A stretch of 64,000 nucleotides of DNA from Candidatus Dechloromonas phosphorivorans (lineage in GTDB: Bacteria > Pseudomonadota > Gammaproteobacteria > Burkholderiales > Rhodocyclaceae). Shown here one piece after another: positions 1-7,936 of this stretch. The notes beneath the pieces were generated by a model. It saw only the letters and a program-made list of their open reading frames with translations, was not told the DNA's origin and made no database searches. Position 1 is the stretch's first letter; each line of letters starts with the position of its first letter. Location: assembly GCA_016714975.1 (NCBI GenBank), contig JADKBR010000001.1, forward strand, positions 434,001 through 498,000. Reading direction: 5' to 3'. The position numbers and the translations under genes are program-made.

Positions 1-1928
1 AGCGGCGCCTGCAGGTCGCGCCGCGGCTCCTGCCCGGCACAGACCACGATGGTATCGACCGCCAGGGTCTTTGGCTCGCCATCAACGGTGATGTGCAGTC
101 CGGCGTCGTCGATGCGCTCGTAGGTCACTCCGCCGATCATCTGGACCCCGCGCTTCTTGAGCAAGGTACGGCGAATCCAGCCGGTCGTCTTGGCCAGTCC
201 GTCGCCGACCTTGGACGACTTGCGCTGCAACAGGAACACCCGGCGCGGAGCGGTCTCGTCCACAGGCGCCTTGAGGCCGCCGCGGTTGGCGTAACCGGGG
301 TCGATCCCCCATTCGTCGTTGAAACGCTCGGCCTCGCTCCTGTCGTCGTGGGCATGGGTCAGGAACTCGCCGACGTCGAAGCCGATCCCCCCGGCGCCGA
401 TGATCGCCACCGTCTTGCCCGCCTCTTTCCGGCCCTCGATGATGTCGAGATAGCTCGCCACCTTGTCGCTCTCGATGCCGGGAATCGGCGGCTGGCGCGG
501 CACGATACCGGTCGCCAGCACGACGTGATCGAAACCGCCGGCCTTGAGTGCCGCTGCGTCGACACGTTGATTGAGTTGCAGGGTCACGCCGCTGGTCTGG
601 ATGCGGCGTCCGAAATAGCGCAGTGTCTCGTTGAAATCTTCCTTGCCCGGTATCTGTTTGGCGATGTTGAACTGGCCGCCGATACGGTCGGCGGCATCGA
701 ACAGCGTCACCTGATGGCCACACTCGGCGGCGGTGGTGGCGCAGGCCATGCCGGCGGGGCCGGCGCCGACGACAGCCACTTTCTTCGGTGTCTTCGTTTT
801 TTCGATGACCAGTTCGGTCTCGTGGCAGGCACGCGGATTCACCAGGCAGGAGGTCAGCCGCCCGGCGAAGATGTGATCGAGACAGGCCTGGTTGCAGGCG
901 ATGCAGGTATTGATCTCGTCCCCCTTGTTGGCCGCAGCCTTGACGACAAAATCGGCATCGGCAAGGAAGGGCCGGGCCATTGACACCATGTCGGCGCAAC
1001 CCGAGGCCAGCACCTCCTCGGCGACCTCCGGCGTGTTGATGCGATTGGTGGTGACCAGCGGAATGTTCACGACGCCCTTGAGGCGCCTGGTTACCCAGGC
1101 GAAGGCGGCACGCGGCACCATGGTTGCGATGGTCGGAATGCGCGCCTCGTGCCAGCCGATGCCGGTATTGATGATGGTTGCCCCCGCTGCCTCGATCGCC
1201 TTGGCGAGTTCGACCACTTCGTCCCAGGTGCTCCCGCCTTCGACGAGATCAAGCATCGAGAGACGGAAGATGATGATGAAATTGGGCCCGACCCTGGCCC
1301 GCGTCGCACTGACTATCTCGACCGCGAAGCGAATGCGGTTCGCGAAACTGCCGCCCCATTCGTCGGTCCGCTTGTTGGTCTGCGGGGCGATGAACTGGTT
1401 GATCAGGTAGCCTTCGGAGCCCATGATCTCGACGCCGTCGTAGCCAGCCTTCTGCGCCAGCTGGGCGCAGCGGGCATAATCGCCGATCGTCTTGCGGATC
1501 CCCCAGCGGGTCAGCGCGCGCGGCGTGAAGCGGTTGATCGGCGCCCGCAGCTTCGATGGCGCGACATTGAGCGGGTGATAGCCGTAGCGCCCGGTGTGCA
1601 GGATCTGCAGGGCGATCTTGCCGCCCTCGGCGTGGACGGCTTCGGTGATCAGGCGATGCTTGCCGACCTGCCACGAAAAGCTGAGCTGCGACCCGAAGTG
1701 GTAGACCCGGCCGGCAAGGTTGGGCGCGAAGCCGCCGGTAACGATCAGGCCGACGCCGCCCCGCGCTCGCTCGCCATAGAAGGCCGCCATGCGTTCGAAG
1801 CCGTTCTTCTCTTCTTCCAGCCCGGTGTGCATCGACCCCATCAGGGCGCGATTCCTGAGCGTCGTGAAGCCGAGGTCGAGGGGGGCCAGGAGATGCGGAT
1901 AGGGCGACTGGACCGAGGTCTGATTCAT
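1..1928 (-). CDS. fadH: 2,4-dienoyl-CoA reductase (NADPH), C-terminus cut by window edge
   Basis: Old-yellow-enzyme-type reductase that reduces 2,4-dienoyl-CoA during beta-oxidation of unsaturated fatty acids, using FMN, a 4Fe-4S cluster and FAD. The N-terminal TIM barrel begins MNQTSVQSPYPHLLAPLDLG. The cluster motif CIACNQAC with a further Cys about 12 residues on lies near residues 341-360. A Rossmann motif (VVGAGPAGMAC) follows and a second nucleotide site (IIGAGGIGFD) lies further on. About 642 residues are visible; E. coli FadH has 672, so roughly 30 C-terminal residues lie beyond base 1. The ATG at 1928 has GGAG about 9 nt upstream. An AT-rich -10-like stretch and a palindrome sit just upstream, suggesting its own promoter. 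Confidence 0.95.
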   Translation of the reverse strand, partial: MNQTSVQSPYPHLLAPLDLGFTTLRNRALMGSMHTGLEEEKNGFERMAAFYGERARGGVGLIVTGGFAPNLAGRVYHFGSQLSFSWQVGKHRLITEAVHAEGGKIALQILHTGRYGYHPLNVAPSKLRAPINRFTPRALTRWGIRKTIGDYARCAQLAQKAGYDGVEIMGSEGYLINQFIAPQTNKRTDEWGGSFANRIRFAVEIVSATRARVGPNFIIIFRLSMLDLVEGGSTWDEVVELAKAIEAAGATIINTGIGWHEARIPTIATMVPRAAFAWVTRRLKGVVNIPLVTTNRINTPEVAEEVLASGCADMVSMARPFLADADFVVKAAANKGDEINTCIACNQACLDHIFAGRLTSCLVNPRACHETELVIEKTKTPKKVAVVGAGPAGMACATTAAECGHQVTLFDAADRIGGQFNIAKQIPGKEDFNETLRYFGRRIQTSGVTLQLNQRVDAAALKAGGFDHVVLATGIVPRQPPIPGIESDKVASYLDIIEGRKEAGKTVAIIGAGGIGFDVGEFLTHAHDDRSEAERFNDEWGIDPGYANRGGLKAPVDETAPRRVFLLQRKSSKVGDGLAKTTGWIRRTLLKKRGVQMIGGVTYERIDDAGLHITVDGEPKTLAVDTIVVCAGQEPRRDLQAP

Positions 1929-1964
1929 GAAGTGTTCTCCGGAATATGTGATTATTTATTAAGC

Positions 1965-1980
1965 AAGCAAGCGCTTGGTT
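1965..1980. promoter_or_regulatory. Palindromic operator candidate upstream of fadH
   Basis: A 16-bp near-perfect palindrome, AAGCAAGCGCTTGGTT, with a perfect 10-bp core (CAAGCGCTTG, 1968-1977), lies 37-52 bp upstream of the fadH start. Read on the minus strand it is followed by an AT-rich TTAATAAATAAT stretch that could be the -10, so a bound protein would overlap the promoter. Its symmetry and place suit a TetR-type fatty-acid regulator; that assignment is inference. Confidence 0.5.
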
Positions 1981-2000
1981 ATTATGCAGTCAATGCCAGA

Positions 2001-2410
2001 GAAGTGCAAGAGTTCCGGACGGTCATCCGTATGTGGGCTCAGGGCAAAACGGGATGGTGGCGAGCAGTCGCCGCGATGCTTATCCCGATTTGGGCTTCTT
2101 CCAGGTGTAGACCGCGGTAACCGCATAGTTCCACACCGCGCCGACGAGCACGCCGGCAATTGCCGAGAGCAGCCATTAGGCGCGCTGATCGAAGAGGTAG
2201 GTGGCAACCCCCACATTCGCCAGTGCCCCGACACTGCAGGCCAGCGAAAAGGCGATGAAGCGGATGGGAACGACCCGTCCCAGATAGTGGTCGAGCAGCA
2301 TGATGAAAAACTCCCATGCCACCATCGTGTCGAGCTTGCTCACACCGGAGAAACGATTGCGGAACTCGTAAGGCAGTTCCCGACAGCGGAGCGGCTCGGG
2401 CGACGTGGCG
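2001..2410. repeat. Direct repeat copy A (degenerate copy of 7221-7936)
   Basis: This segment aligns in the same orientation with 7221-7936. It covers the 3' half of the glycosyltransferase-GtrA gene and about 80 bp downstream of its stop. Relative to copy B it lacks a 201-bp internal piece and the 104-bp TTAT-bounded piece, and carries scattered substitutions. Homology stops abruptly at 2410 (gacgtggcg then gctg, against aaga in copy B). Confidence 0.9.
2080..2410 (-). pseudogene. Truncated glycosyltransferase-GtrA gene fragment
   Basis: Remnant of the gene whose intact copy lies at 7405-8499. Only sequence matching its C-terminal part survives; there is no start codon or glycosyltransferase catalytic domain. 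A 201-bp (67-codon, in-frame) deletion is bounded by the 7-bp repeat CCAGCGA, which occurs at both ends of the missing piece in the intact copy (7566 and 7767). A TAC tyrosine codon has become TAA (2176-2178). The final codons and stop match the intact gene. It cannot encode a working protein. Confidence 0.88.
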
Positions 2411-2427
2411 GCTGATGAACTGTCGGC

Positions 2428-2961
2428 ATGACAAGACCTTTACGGCGGGAGTAGGCGGAAGGTTGGTATCACGTTTTCGGGCGTGGCATCGAGCGGCGGG
2501 ATGCTTTTGCGGACGATCGGGATCGGGAGCATCTGTTGGAACTGCTGGAGGGGTGCACACGCGGTGCCGTTTCCTGATTCACGCGTATCGGATGGAAGCG
2601 CGCCGCATGCGGGCGCACGGGGTGGATCCCCAGCGGACGGAGGCGCTGCAAGAAACGGTGGCCATCGGCACCCGGGAATTCGTGGCGGGGGTCAAGCGTC
2701 AGTTGTTGGGGCGCGATCTGTCGGGTGTGGGCGGAAAGCGGGAACTCCGTCGGCGGGTGGCCTTGGAGACGGTCCGCAAGGCGGTCGAGCAAATCAAGGG
2801 GGGCCGTAGGGCCGCTCTGCGAACCGGGGGTGGTGGCGGGCGGCCTCGCAAACTCGGCGGCGCACAAACTGATCAGCCGCCTGGAGCGGGCGGCGGCCAC
2901 GGATGGTGCGCTGCAGGAGATGCAGCGGAAGCTTGTCACCATATCCAATGTCGAGCCCTGA
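2428..2961 (+). pseudogene. Decayed REP-associated tyrosine transposase (Y1_Tnp/RAYT) remnant
   Basis: After ATG (2428) the frame reads MTRPLRRE, then an in-frame TAG at 2452, then AEGWYHVFGRGIERRDAFAD and DRDREHLLELLEG. This is the typical N-terminus of REP-associated transposases (YHV..RG..R...F.DD.D...FL.LL). The catalytic HUH and tyrosine region is missing. Further on, in other frames, a basic helical stretch and a tail ending ISNVEP-stop resemble the C-terminal DNA-binding end of betaproteobacterial members. At least one nonsense codon, one large deletion and a frame change make it inactive. Assignment is from motif recognition only. Confidence 0.68.
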
Positions 2962-3187
2962 CCCCAATGCACCCGGCGCGCTGAGCCCCGCTACTTGCAA
3001 CAAAATCGGAGCCGCGCCACTTTCGGGTCGGGATGCCGAACGCAAAGCCGCGCATGGCATGGCTAGGCAAGCTGTCAATGCACCGGGCAGGGGTGCTTCC
3101 CCGCCCGGGAATGAGGCCGGTTGCCGAAGCACCCATCAAGCGCATGGTTCTGGCAGCCGCTCCGGCCATCGGCTGGCGACCGCCGAT
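2962..3187. other. Short gene-free stretch beside the large unknown gene
   Basis: No reading frame is convincing here. The one visible structure is a GC-rich hairpin at about 3083-3108 (CCGGGC-A-GGGG, loop, CCCCGCCCGG) lying 80-105 bp past the stop of the minus-strand gene. It has no T-run, so its role as a terminator is uncertain. Confidence 0.4.
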
Positions 3188-6100
3188 TTAATCCGACGCC
3201 TTGATCGCCAGCGTCGGTTCGGTCATCAAGGCCCAGCGCGGGATCACCACCAGCGCCTGCGCCGTGGTGTCGTAGCGGGCCGAGGCGGCGAGAATCGGCC
3301 ACAAGGTGTACGTGTCGCGTAATGATCGGATGTAGTCGTCGAATGGCCGGCGCAGGGCCAGCAGCTTGCCACCCAGTTCGTTGAACAGCGCATCGAGTTC
3401 GGCCGGGGTCGCCGTCGGTCCGGTAAAGCGCGACGCCAGAGCAATCGAGAAGCCACCGGGCAGCAACGTGTCGAGCGACGCCTCTTCGTTGCCCAGCAAC
3501 TGCGCCTGGCGAACCAGTCCCAGGGTGCTCGACAGTTCGAGCCGCAATTCGAGATCGACCTCCAGATCGCCACTGCCCGCCGGCAGAACCACCCCGTTGA
3601 CCGGGATCACGTTGAGATTGCCGAGGCGTTGCAGATCGTCCCAGCGATCGTTCAGCCATCCGGCCGGCAGGCCGGGAACCGGGGGGTCGGGCTGAACGTC
3701 CCATTGAGCGGCCCCGAACGCCCCGACCATAAGATTGCCGCGCAGGGCCGACCGGCTGATGTCCTTGAGTCGGCCAGACAGTTGCCCGACACCACCCTGG
3801 AGCTGGATCGTCCAGTCGCCATTCGGTGCCTCGACGGTGTAAGGCCCGACCATATCCAGTCGGCCCGAAAGGTCGAGTACCTGTCTGCTCTTCGGGTCGA
3901 CCGGCAGCACGCTAACGAACAGCTGCAGCACGCCGGGCTTGGCCTCTTCTTTGGCACTTGGCGCCGGGGCGGCCGGTTGTGGTCCGGAGAAGGCCTCTTC
4001 ACGCTTGCCGGGGGCGGGTGCCGAGGGCGAAGGTGCTTTCGCCGGCGCCGCGCCCGGGCCGGCGCCCGGAGTGCCGCCCGGCGATCCTCCCGGTGTTGTC
4101 GTGGGGCCGGCGGGCGTGGCAGCGCCTTTGGCTGCCTCCGCCTTCTTGGCGGCGGCCGCCTTGTCCTCGTCGATCTTCTTGCCTTCGTTGACCCGCGCAC
4201 CGTAGGCCGAGACGGTGTCCATCGCCTTGGCCATGAACTCCTTCGCCCCCTGGGCGGCCAGCGTCATGGCGGCGCCACCTTGTTGCAGCAGGGAGTTCAT
4301 GCCGCTCATGTCGCGGAAGCTGTCGCCCTTGCCTGCGATGTCCGCCACCTTGCCAACGGCGGCCGAAAAATCGGGCATTGCCAAGGGCTGGCTCTGTTGC
4401 AACTGGGCGTTGCCGAGCGGGTTGATGGTCGGCGCCGCCGCGCCCTGGCGTTGCCCGGCCTGAAGCGGCGCAATTTCGGTAGGCGTGAGCGGAATCGGGC
4501 TGTCCTGCCAGTTCCAGAAGCGCGACAGGTCGAGTTTTTCGGCGCAGTTGAAGCGACCCAGTACGGCCTCGGCAAACACGCCGCCGGTGGGCATCGGCAC
4601 CACGCTTTCCTTGCGCCGGCCGGGCAGGCCGCGTGCCTTGACCAGGCGGCGCCACCACGGCGCCTCGCTGACGGCCGGCCAGCGGAAGACGAGGTAGTTT
4701 CCGACGTGGGCAATCGGTTTCGGATCGATCTGGCTGAGCAGCGTCTGGCCGCCATACTCGATTCGGCCCAGGAAGAGGCCCAGCAGCGCGGGGTCGGCGC
4801 GCTGCAGCAGGGCCATGGTGTAGTGCAAGGCATTGGCCTCGAGGTGGGCGGTGAGGTCGAAGGGCGGCGGTTTGGGCGCGGCATCCACCGTGTCGGGTTC
4901 GAACTTGGCCGTGAGCAGCGTCATCTCGCCGGCCTTGCCGTCGGTTCTCAGGAACGCTTTCAGGCTCACCGGGTCGCCCACCGGGCGCCCTTGGGGATCC
5001 AGCCGCTTGAAGATCAATTCGACGTCGAGCGTGTTTTCGCCCAGCCCGCCCAAGGTGCCGACACTGAGCGAGCGCAGAGTTTCCAGGCGCAGGTTTTCGT
5101 TGGTCAAGGCCGCTGCGTATGGGGTATCCGATTGTCCCGGTGCGAGTGCATAGCGCTTGTCGCGGGGTTGCGCCCAGGCCTTGAAGCCAAAGGGTTCCAC
5201 ACCCTGGGTGCCGAGCCGGTTGAGGGTGCCGAGGGCCGGCCCCATGGGCTGCAGCAGCGGATTGTACCAGGCCCCAACCTGCACTTCGACCAGCGCGGCT
5301 TCATCGCTCCGAAGCTGCAACTCGGTCGGCGTGGACCAGACCGCCTGCTTGCCCAGCGCCGAGCGCAAGCCGGCCTCGTCGAGCACCCGATTGGACTGGA
5401 CCGGTCGCTGGGCGCTGGCCAGGCTATCCAGGATCAGCCGGGTCTTGCCCTGGATGGCGGGGGCGACGGCGGCGGGGGCGGGGGTGATGCCGAGCAGGGC
5501 ATTGCGCGCCTCGAGGGTCAGCGCCACCTCGGCCAAGAGGCCGCGATAGCGGGACACCAGAGCAGCGTTGTCGAAATTGAGCCACCTGACCGGCAGGTAG
5601 AGCAGGGGCTCGACCCGCGCCACCTCGGTGGCCAGCCGGTAAACCTGAACCACCTCGAAGTAGAGTACCGACAAGGCGTGCATGTGGTTGTAGTTGGCCA
5701 CCACGCGGGTGCTCAGGTGCTCCGCTTCGTTCACCGAGACTTCGGTCACCACACTGGCCCGGCGGCCGCGCGCCAGGCTAGCTGCCTGCTCGCTGCGGTC
5801 CTGCACGAACTGCGACAGATTCGATCCGACGTCGCGCTGCCCTTGCGACGAAGCCATCGTCGAGCCCTGAACGTCGTTGCGGTTGTAGCCAAAACCCAGC
5901 GCGGCAGAAGCCTGCTTGTCGCCCCCGTTGACGCCGCCGGCGACGCCGCCGCCGATTCCCCAGCCGGCCCCGGTCATCGAATAGTCTGACTTGCCCTTCT
6001 GCAGCTCCTTGGCGACGACGTCAATCACCTCGCTCACCGAACGCTGGCGGGCCAGACTGTTGGAGAGCGCCTCGTTCTCTGCGATGTCTTCTGCGGTGCC

Positions 6101-6904
6101 GCCGGCGACCCGCCGCGTCCAGTCAACCACGGCCAGCCGGGTGGCCTCGCCTGGAGCCAGGGCCAGGCTGTGCAGCAGGTGCCCGAGGGCCAGCCCGACC
6201 GGTGTCCAGCTCTGCGCAATCGTCACTTGCAGGCCCAGTCCCGGCCGGTCGAAACCCTGGCCGCTCAGGGCTTCTGTCAGATCGAGCGGCCACTCCACGC
6301 CCTTCAGGCGCGACAAGTTTTCCAGTGGCCGGCCGGCGATCTCGGCGCCGTTTCCCAAGTCGTCCAGCAGCGCTTCAAAATAGAGTTGTTCGTGCTGGAC
6401 GCGCTCGACCGGCAGGCGACCCATGCGCGGACGCAGCTCAAAAGGTGCCTCCGGGTCTTCGGCCGGATCCTCGCCGCCATAGGCAATCTGCAGCAGTCGG
6501 CGGGCGTACTGCGCTGGTGGCCAGAGCGCCAGATCGCGCACTGTCTGGGCGGGCAGGGCGCTTTGCAGGCGCAGGGCGAGCGGCGGATCGATAGGGCGCA
6601 GCACAGACAGCTCGCGCCGTGAAATCTCGCTGGCGGTCAGCCCGCGCACGTTCTCGTCGATCAAGTCGGCGGGCAGGGGCAGCAGCGCCAGCGGACCTTC
6701 ACCGTCGGCCGCCTCGACGACGTGCCGCGCCACGGCGAACAGTGCCGATGCAGCGAGATCGAGAATGGTATGGATGCCGGCATCGGCCAGCGCACCTGCC
6801 GCCTCGTCGCCGACCCCTTGCAACTGCGAAACCGGCTGGTTCAGCACGGCATCCGGACTCATTCCGCGCGTTGCCTCACGCAGCCAGTGATCGATGCGAT
6901 CCAT
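3188..6904 (-). CDS. Large uncharacterised protein, 1238 residues
   Basis: I do not recognise this family. The chosen ATG (6904, MDRIDHWLRE) has GGGAG 6-7 nt upstream; an in-frame start 16 codons earlier has no such site. Visible parts: a helix-hairpin-helix-like segment at about 26-60 (LQGVGDEAAGALADAGIHT), helical regions to about 300, a glycine-rich patch at about 311-340 (GAGWGIGGGVAGGVNGG), a conserved-looking region 385-445 (VVANYNHMHALSVLYFEVVQ), a Pro/Ala/Gly-rich linker at about 915-985, and a beta-rich C-terminal third. There is no signal peptide or clear transmembrane helix. It stands alone between decayed mobile DNA and a duplicated segment. Codon and GC use are like the host's, so it is probably a real expressed gene. 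Confidence 0.8.
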   Translation of the reverse strand: MDRIDHWLREATRGMSPDAVLNQPVSQLQGVGDEAAGALADAGIHTILDLAASALFAVARHVVEAADGEGPLALLPLPADLIDENVRGLTASEISRRELSVLRPIDPPLALRLQSALPAQTVRDLALWPPAQYARRLLQIAYGGEDPAEDPEAPFELRPRMGRLPVERVQHEQLYFEALLDDLGNGAEIAGRPLENLSRLKGVEWPLDLTEALSGQGFDRPGLGLQVTIAQSWTPVGLALGHLLHSLALAPGEATRLAVVDWTRRVAGGTAEDIAENEALSNSLARQRSVSEVIDVVAKELQKGKSDYSMTGAGWGIGGGVAGGVNGGDKQASAALGFGYNRNDVQGSTMASSQGQRDVGSNLSQFVQDRSEQAASLARGRRASVVTEVSVNEAEHLSTRVVANYNHMHALSVLYFEVVQVYRLATEVARVEPLLYLPVRWLNFDNAALVSRYRGLLAEVALTLEARNALLGITPAPAAVAPAIQGKTRLILDSLASAQRPVQSNRVLDEAGLRSALGKQAVWSTPTELQLRSDEAALVEVQVGAWYNPLLQPMGPALGTLNRLGTQGVEPFGFKAWAQPRDKRYALAPGQSDTPYAAALTNENLRLETLRSLSVGTLGGLGENTLDVELIFKRLDPQGRPVGDPVSLKAFLRTDGKAGEMTLLTAKFEPDTVDAAPKPPPFDLTAHLEANALHYTMALLQRADPALLGLFLGRIEYGGQTLLSQIDPKPIAHVGNYLVFRWPAVSEAPWWRRLVKARGLPGRRKESVVPMPTGGVFAEAVLGRFNCAEKLDLSRFWNWQDSPIPLTPTEIAPLQAGQRQGAAAPTINPLGNAQLQQSQPLAMPDFSAAVGKVADIAGKGDSFRDMSGMNSLLQQGGAAMTLAAQGAKEFMAKAMDTVSAYGARVNEGKKIDEDKAAAAKKAEAAKGAATPAGPTTTPGGSPGGTPGAGPGAAPAKAPSPSAPAPGKREEAFSGPQPAAPAPSAKEEAKPGVLQLFVSVLPVDPKSRQVLDLSGRLDMVGPYTVEAPNGDWTIQLQGGVGQLSGRLKDISRSALRGNLMVGAFGAAQWDVQPDPPVPGLPAGWLNDRWDDLQRLGNLNVIPVNGVVLPAGSGDLEVDLELRLELSSTLGLVRQAQLLGNEEASLDTLLPGGFSIALASRFTGPTATPAELDALFNELGGKLLALRRPFDDYIRSLRDTYTLWPILAASARYDTTAQALVVIPRWALMTEPTLAIKASD

Positions 6905-7049
6905 ACAAAGCTCCCGTTGAGTAAAGATCTGACAAAAGGATAGGAAATTCAACCACCTTCCGCGAAGTATCTCCGCACCTTCCGCCCATCGTCAACCGTA
7001 ACTTCCCGCCAGTTTTTCCGCCGGGTTCGTCTGGTCTATCCTGAAATCC

Positions 7050-7103
7050 GTGTCTGTTACCCTGAAAACAAAGGGCGAAGGGCGTTTTCAGGGCAACAGA
7101 CAC
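7050..7103. repeat. Long inverted repeat (20-bp arms)
   Basis: Arms 7050-7069 (GTGTCTGTTACCCTGAAAAC) and 7084-7103 (GTTTTCAGGGCAACAGACAC) pair at 19 of 20 positions around a 14-nt purine-rich loop. It lies about 145 bp upstream of the large gene's start and has no T-run on either side, so it is more like a palindromic repeat unit or protein site than an intrinsic terminator. Confidence 0.8.
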
Positions 7104-7220
7104 GAACCCTCCCGTCGGACAGCGTCAAAAGCCCGCCTTACCACGTCACCACGCAATGCGCTGATCGAACTCGTACTCCGGCAGGGGCCGGATCAGCAAG
7201 TCGTCGCCGGCGAACGGAAT

Positions 7221-7936
7221 GAAATTGCAAGCGTTCCGAGCGGTCATCCGGATGTGGGCTCAGGACAAGACGGAATACTGACGAGCAGTCGCCTCGTAGC
7301 TTATTCCATTTCCAGACCGATTGCGACGCGAAGGCGAGCCGCCGACAGTGCAATGAGCGCGGCAAGGCGAAGCCGACAAAGTCACGGTTGGTCTGAAAGT
7401 CGAATTATCCCGATTTGGGCTTCTTCCAGGTGTAGACCGCGGTAACCGCATAGTTCCACACCGCGCCGACGAGCACGCCGGCAATTGCCGAGAGCAGCCA
7501 GTAGGCGCGCTGATCGAAGAGGTAGGTGGCAATCCCCACATTCGCCAGTGCCCCGACACTGCAGGCCAGCGAGAAGGAAAGCCAGCCGCTCAAAAGCTTC
7601 CAGCCCCGCAACTGCATGTCGCGGTAGGTGAGGACATTGTTGACCGCGAAGTTGAACGTCATGGCAACGAGCGTCGCCGCCGTTTGCGCAATGAGGAATG
7701 ACGCGCCGATCCCCCGGAAGAGAACTGCCAGCACGGCAAGGTGCACCCCGAGGCCGAGCAGGCCGACCAGCGAAAAGGCGATGAAGCGGATGGGAACGAC
7801 CCTCCCCAGATAGTGGTCGAGCAGCATGATGAAAAACTCCCATGCCACCATCGTGTCGAGCTTGCTCTCGCCGGAGAAACGATTGCGGAACTCGTAAGGC
7901 AGTTCCCGACAGCGGAGCGGCTCGGGCGACGTGGCG
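7221..7936. repeat. Direct repeat copy B (parent of 2001-2410)
   Basis: Includes the 3' half of the intact glycosyltransferase-GtrA gene plus about 180 bp beyond its stop. It matches copy A (2001-2410) in the same orientation apart from the 201-bp and 104-bp length differences. The two copies bracket the transposase remnant and the 3.7-kb unknown gene. Confidence 0.9.
7301..7404. repeat. 104-bp TTAT-bounded segment, candidate miniature element
   Basis: Copy A reads ...GCTTATCCCGAT straight through, while copy B reads TTAT (7301-7304), 100 bp of extra sequence, then TTAT again (7405-7408). The extra sequence ends in imperfect inverted repeats (TTTCCAGACC near 7309-7318 and GGTCTGAAA near 7390-7398). 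A 4-bp target duplication from a small insertion explains this; loss from copy A by slippage between the TTAT repeats is the alternative. Confidence 0.5.

Larger units (their letters stand above)
6905..7404. other. 500-bp gene-free region upstream of the large gene
   Basis: It holds a 54-bp inverted repeat (7050-7103), the downstream end of repeat copy B (from 7221) and the 104-bp TTAT-bounded insert (7301-7404). On the minus strand a short frame beginning AHIRMTARNACNFIPFAGDD (stop near 7141) lies in the repeat; its first residues recur in copy A as AHIRMTVRNSC before a stop. That may be the relic of a neighbouring gene that was copied together with the GtrA end, but nothing supports a product. 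Confidence 0.5.

Noticed and set aside
3629..5989. A 786-codon open frame on the plus strand
   Set aside because: It is wholly antisense to the longer minus-strand gene at 3188-6904, which has a ribosome site and balanced protein composition; the plus-strand product is Arg/His/Gly-heavy, as expected for a shadow frame in GC-rich DNA.
7141..7250. Short minus-strand frame (AHIRMTARNACNFIPFAGDD...) as a gene
   Set aside because: Only about 35 codons, no ribosome site, and the counterpart in repeat copy A is cut short by a stop; kept only as a note in the intergenic entry.
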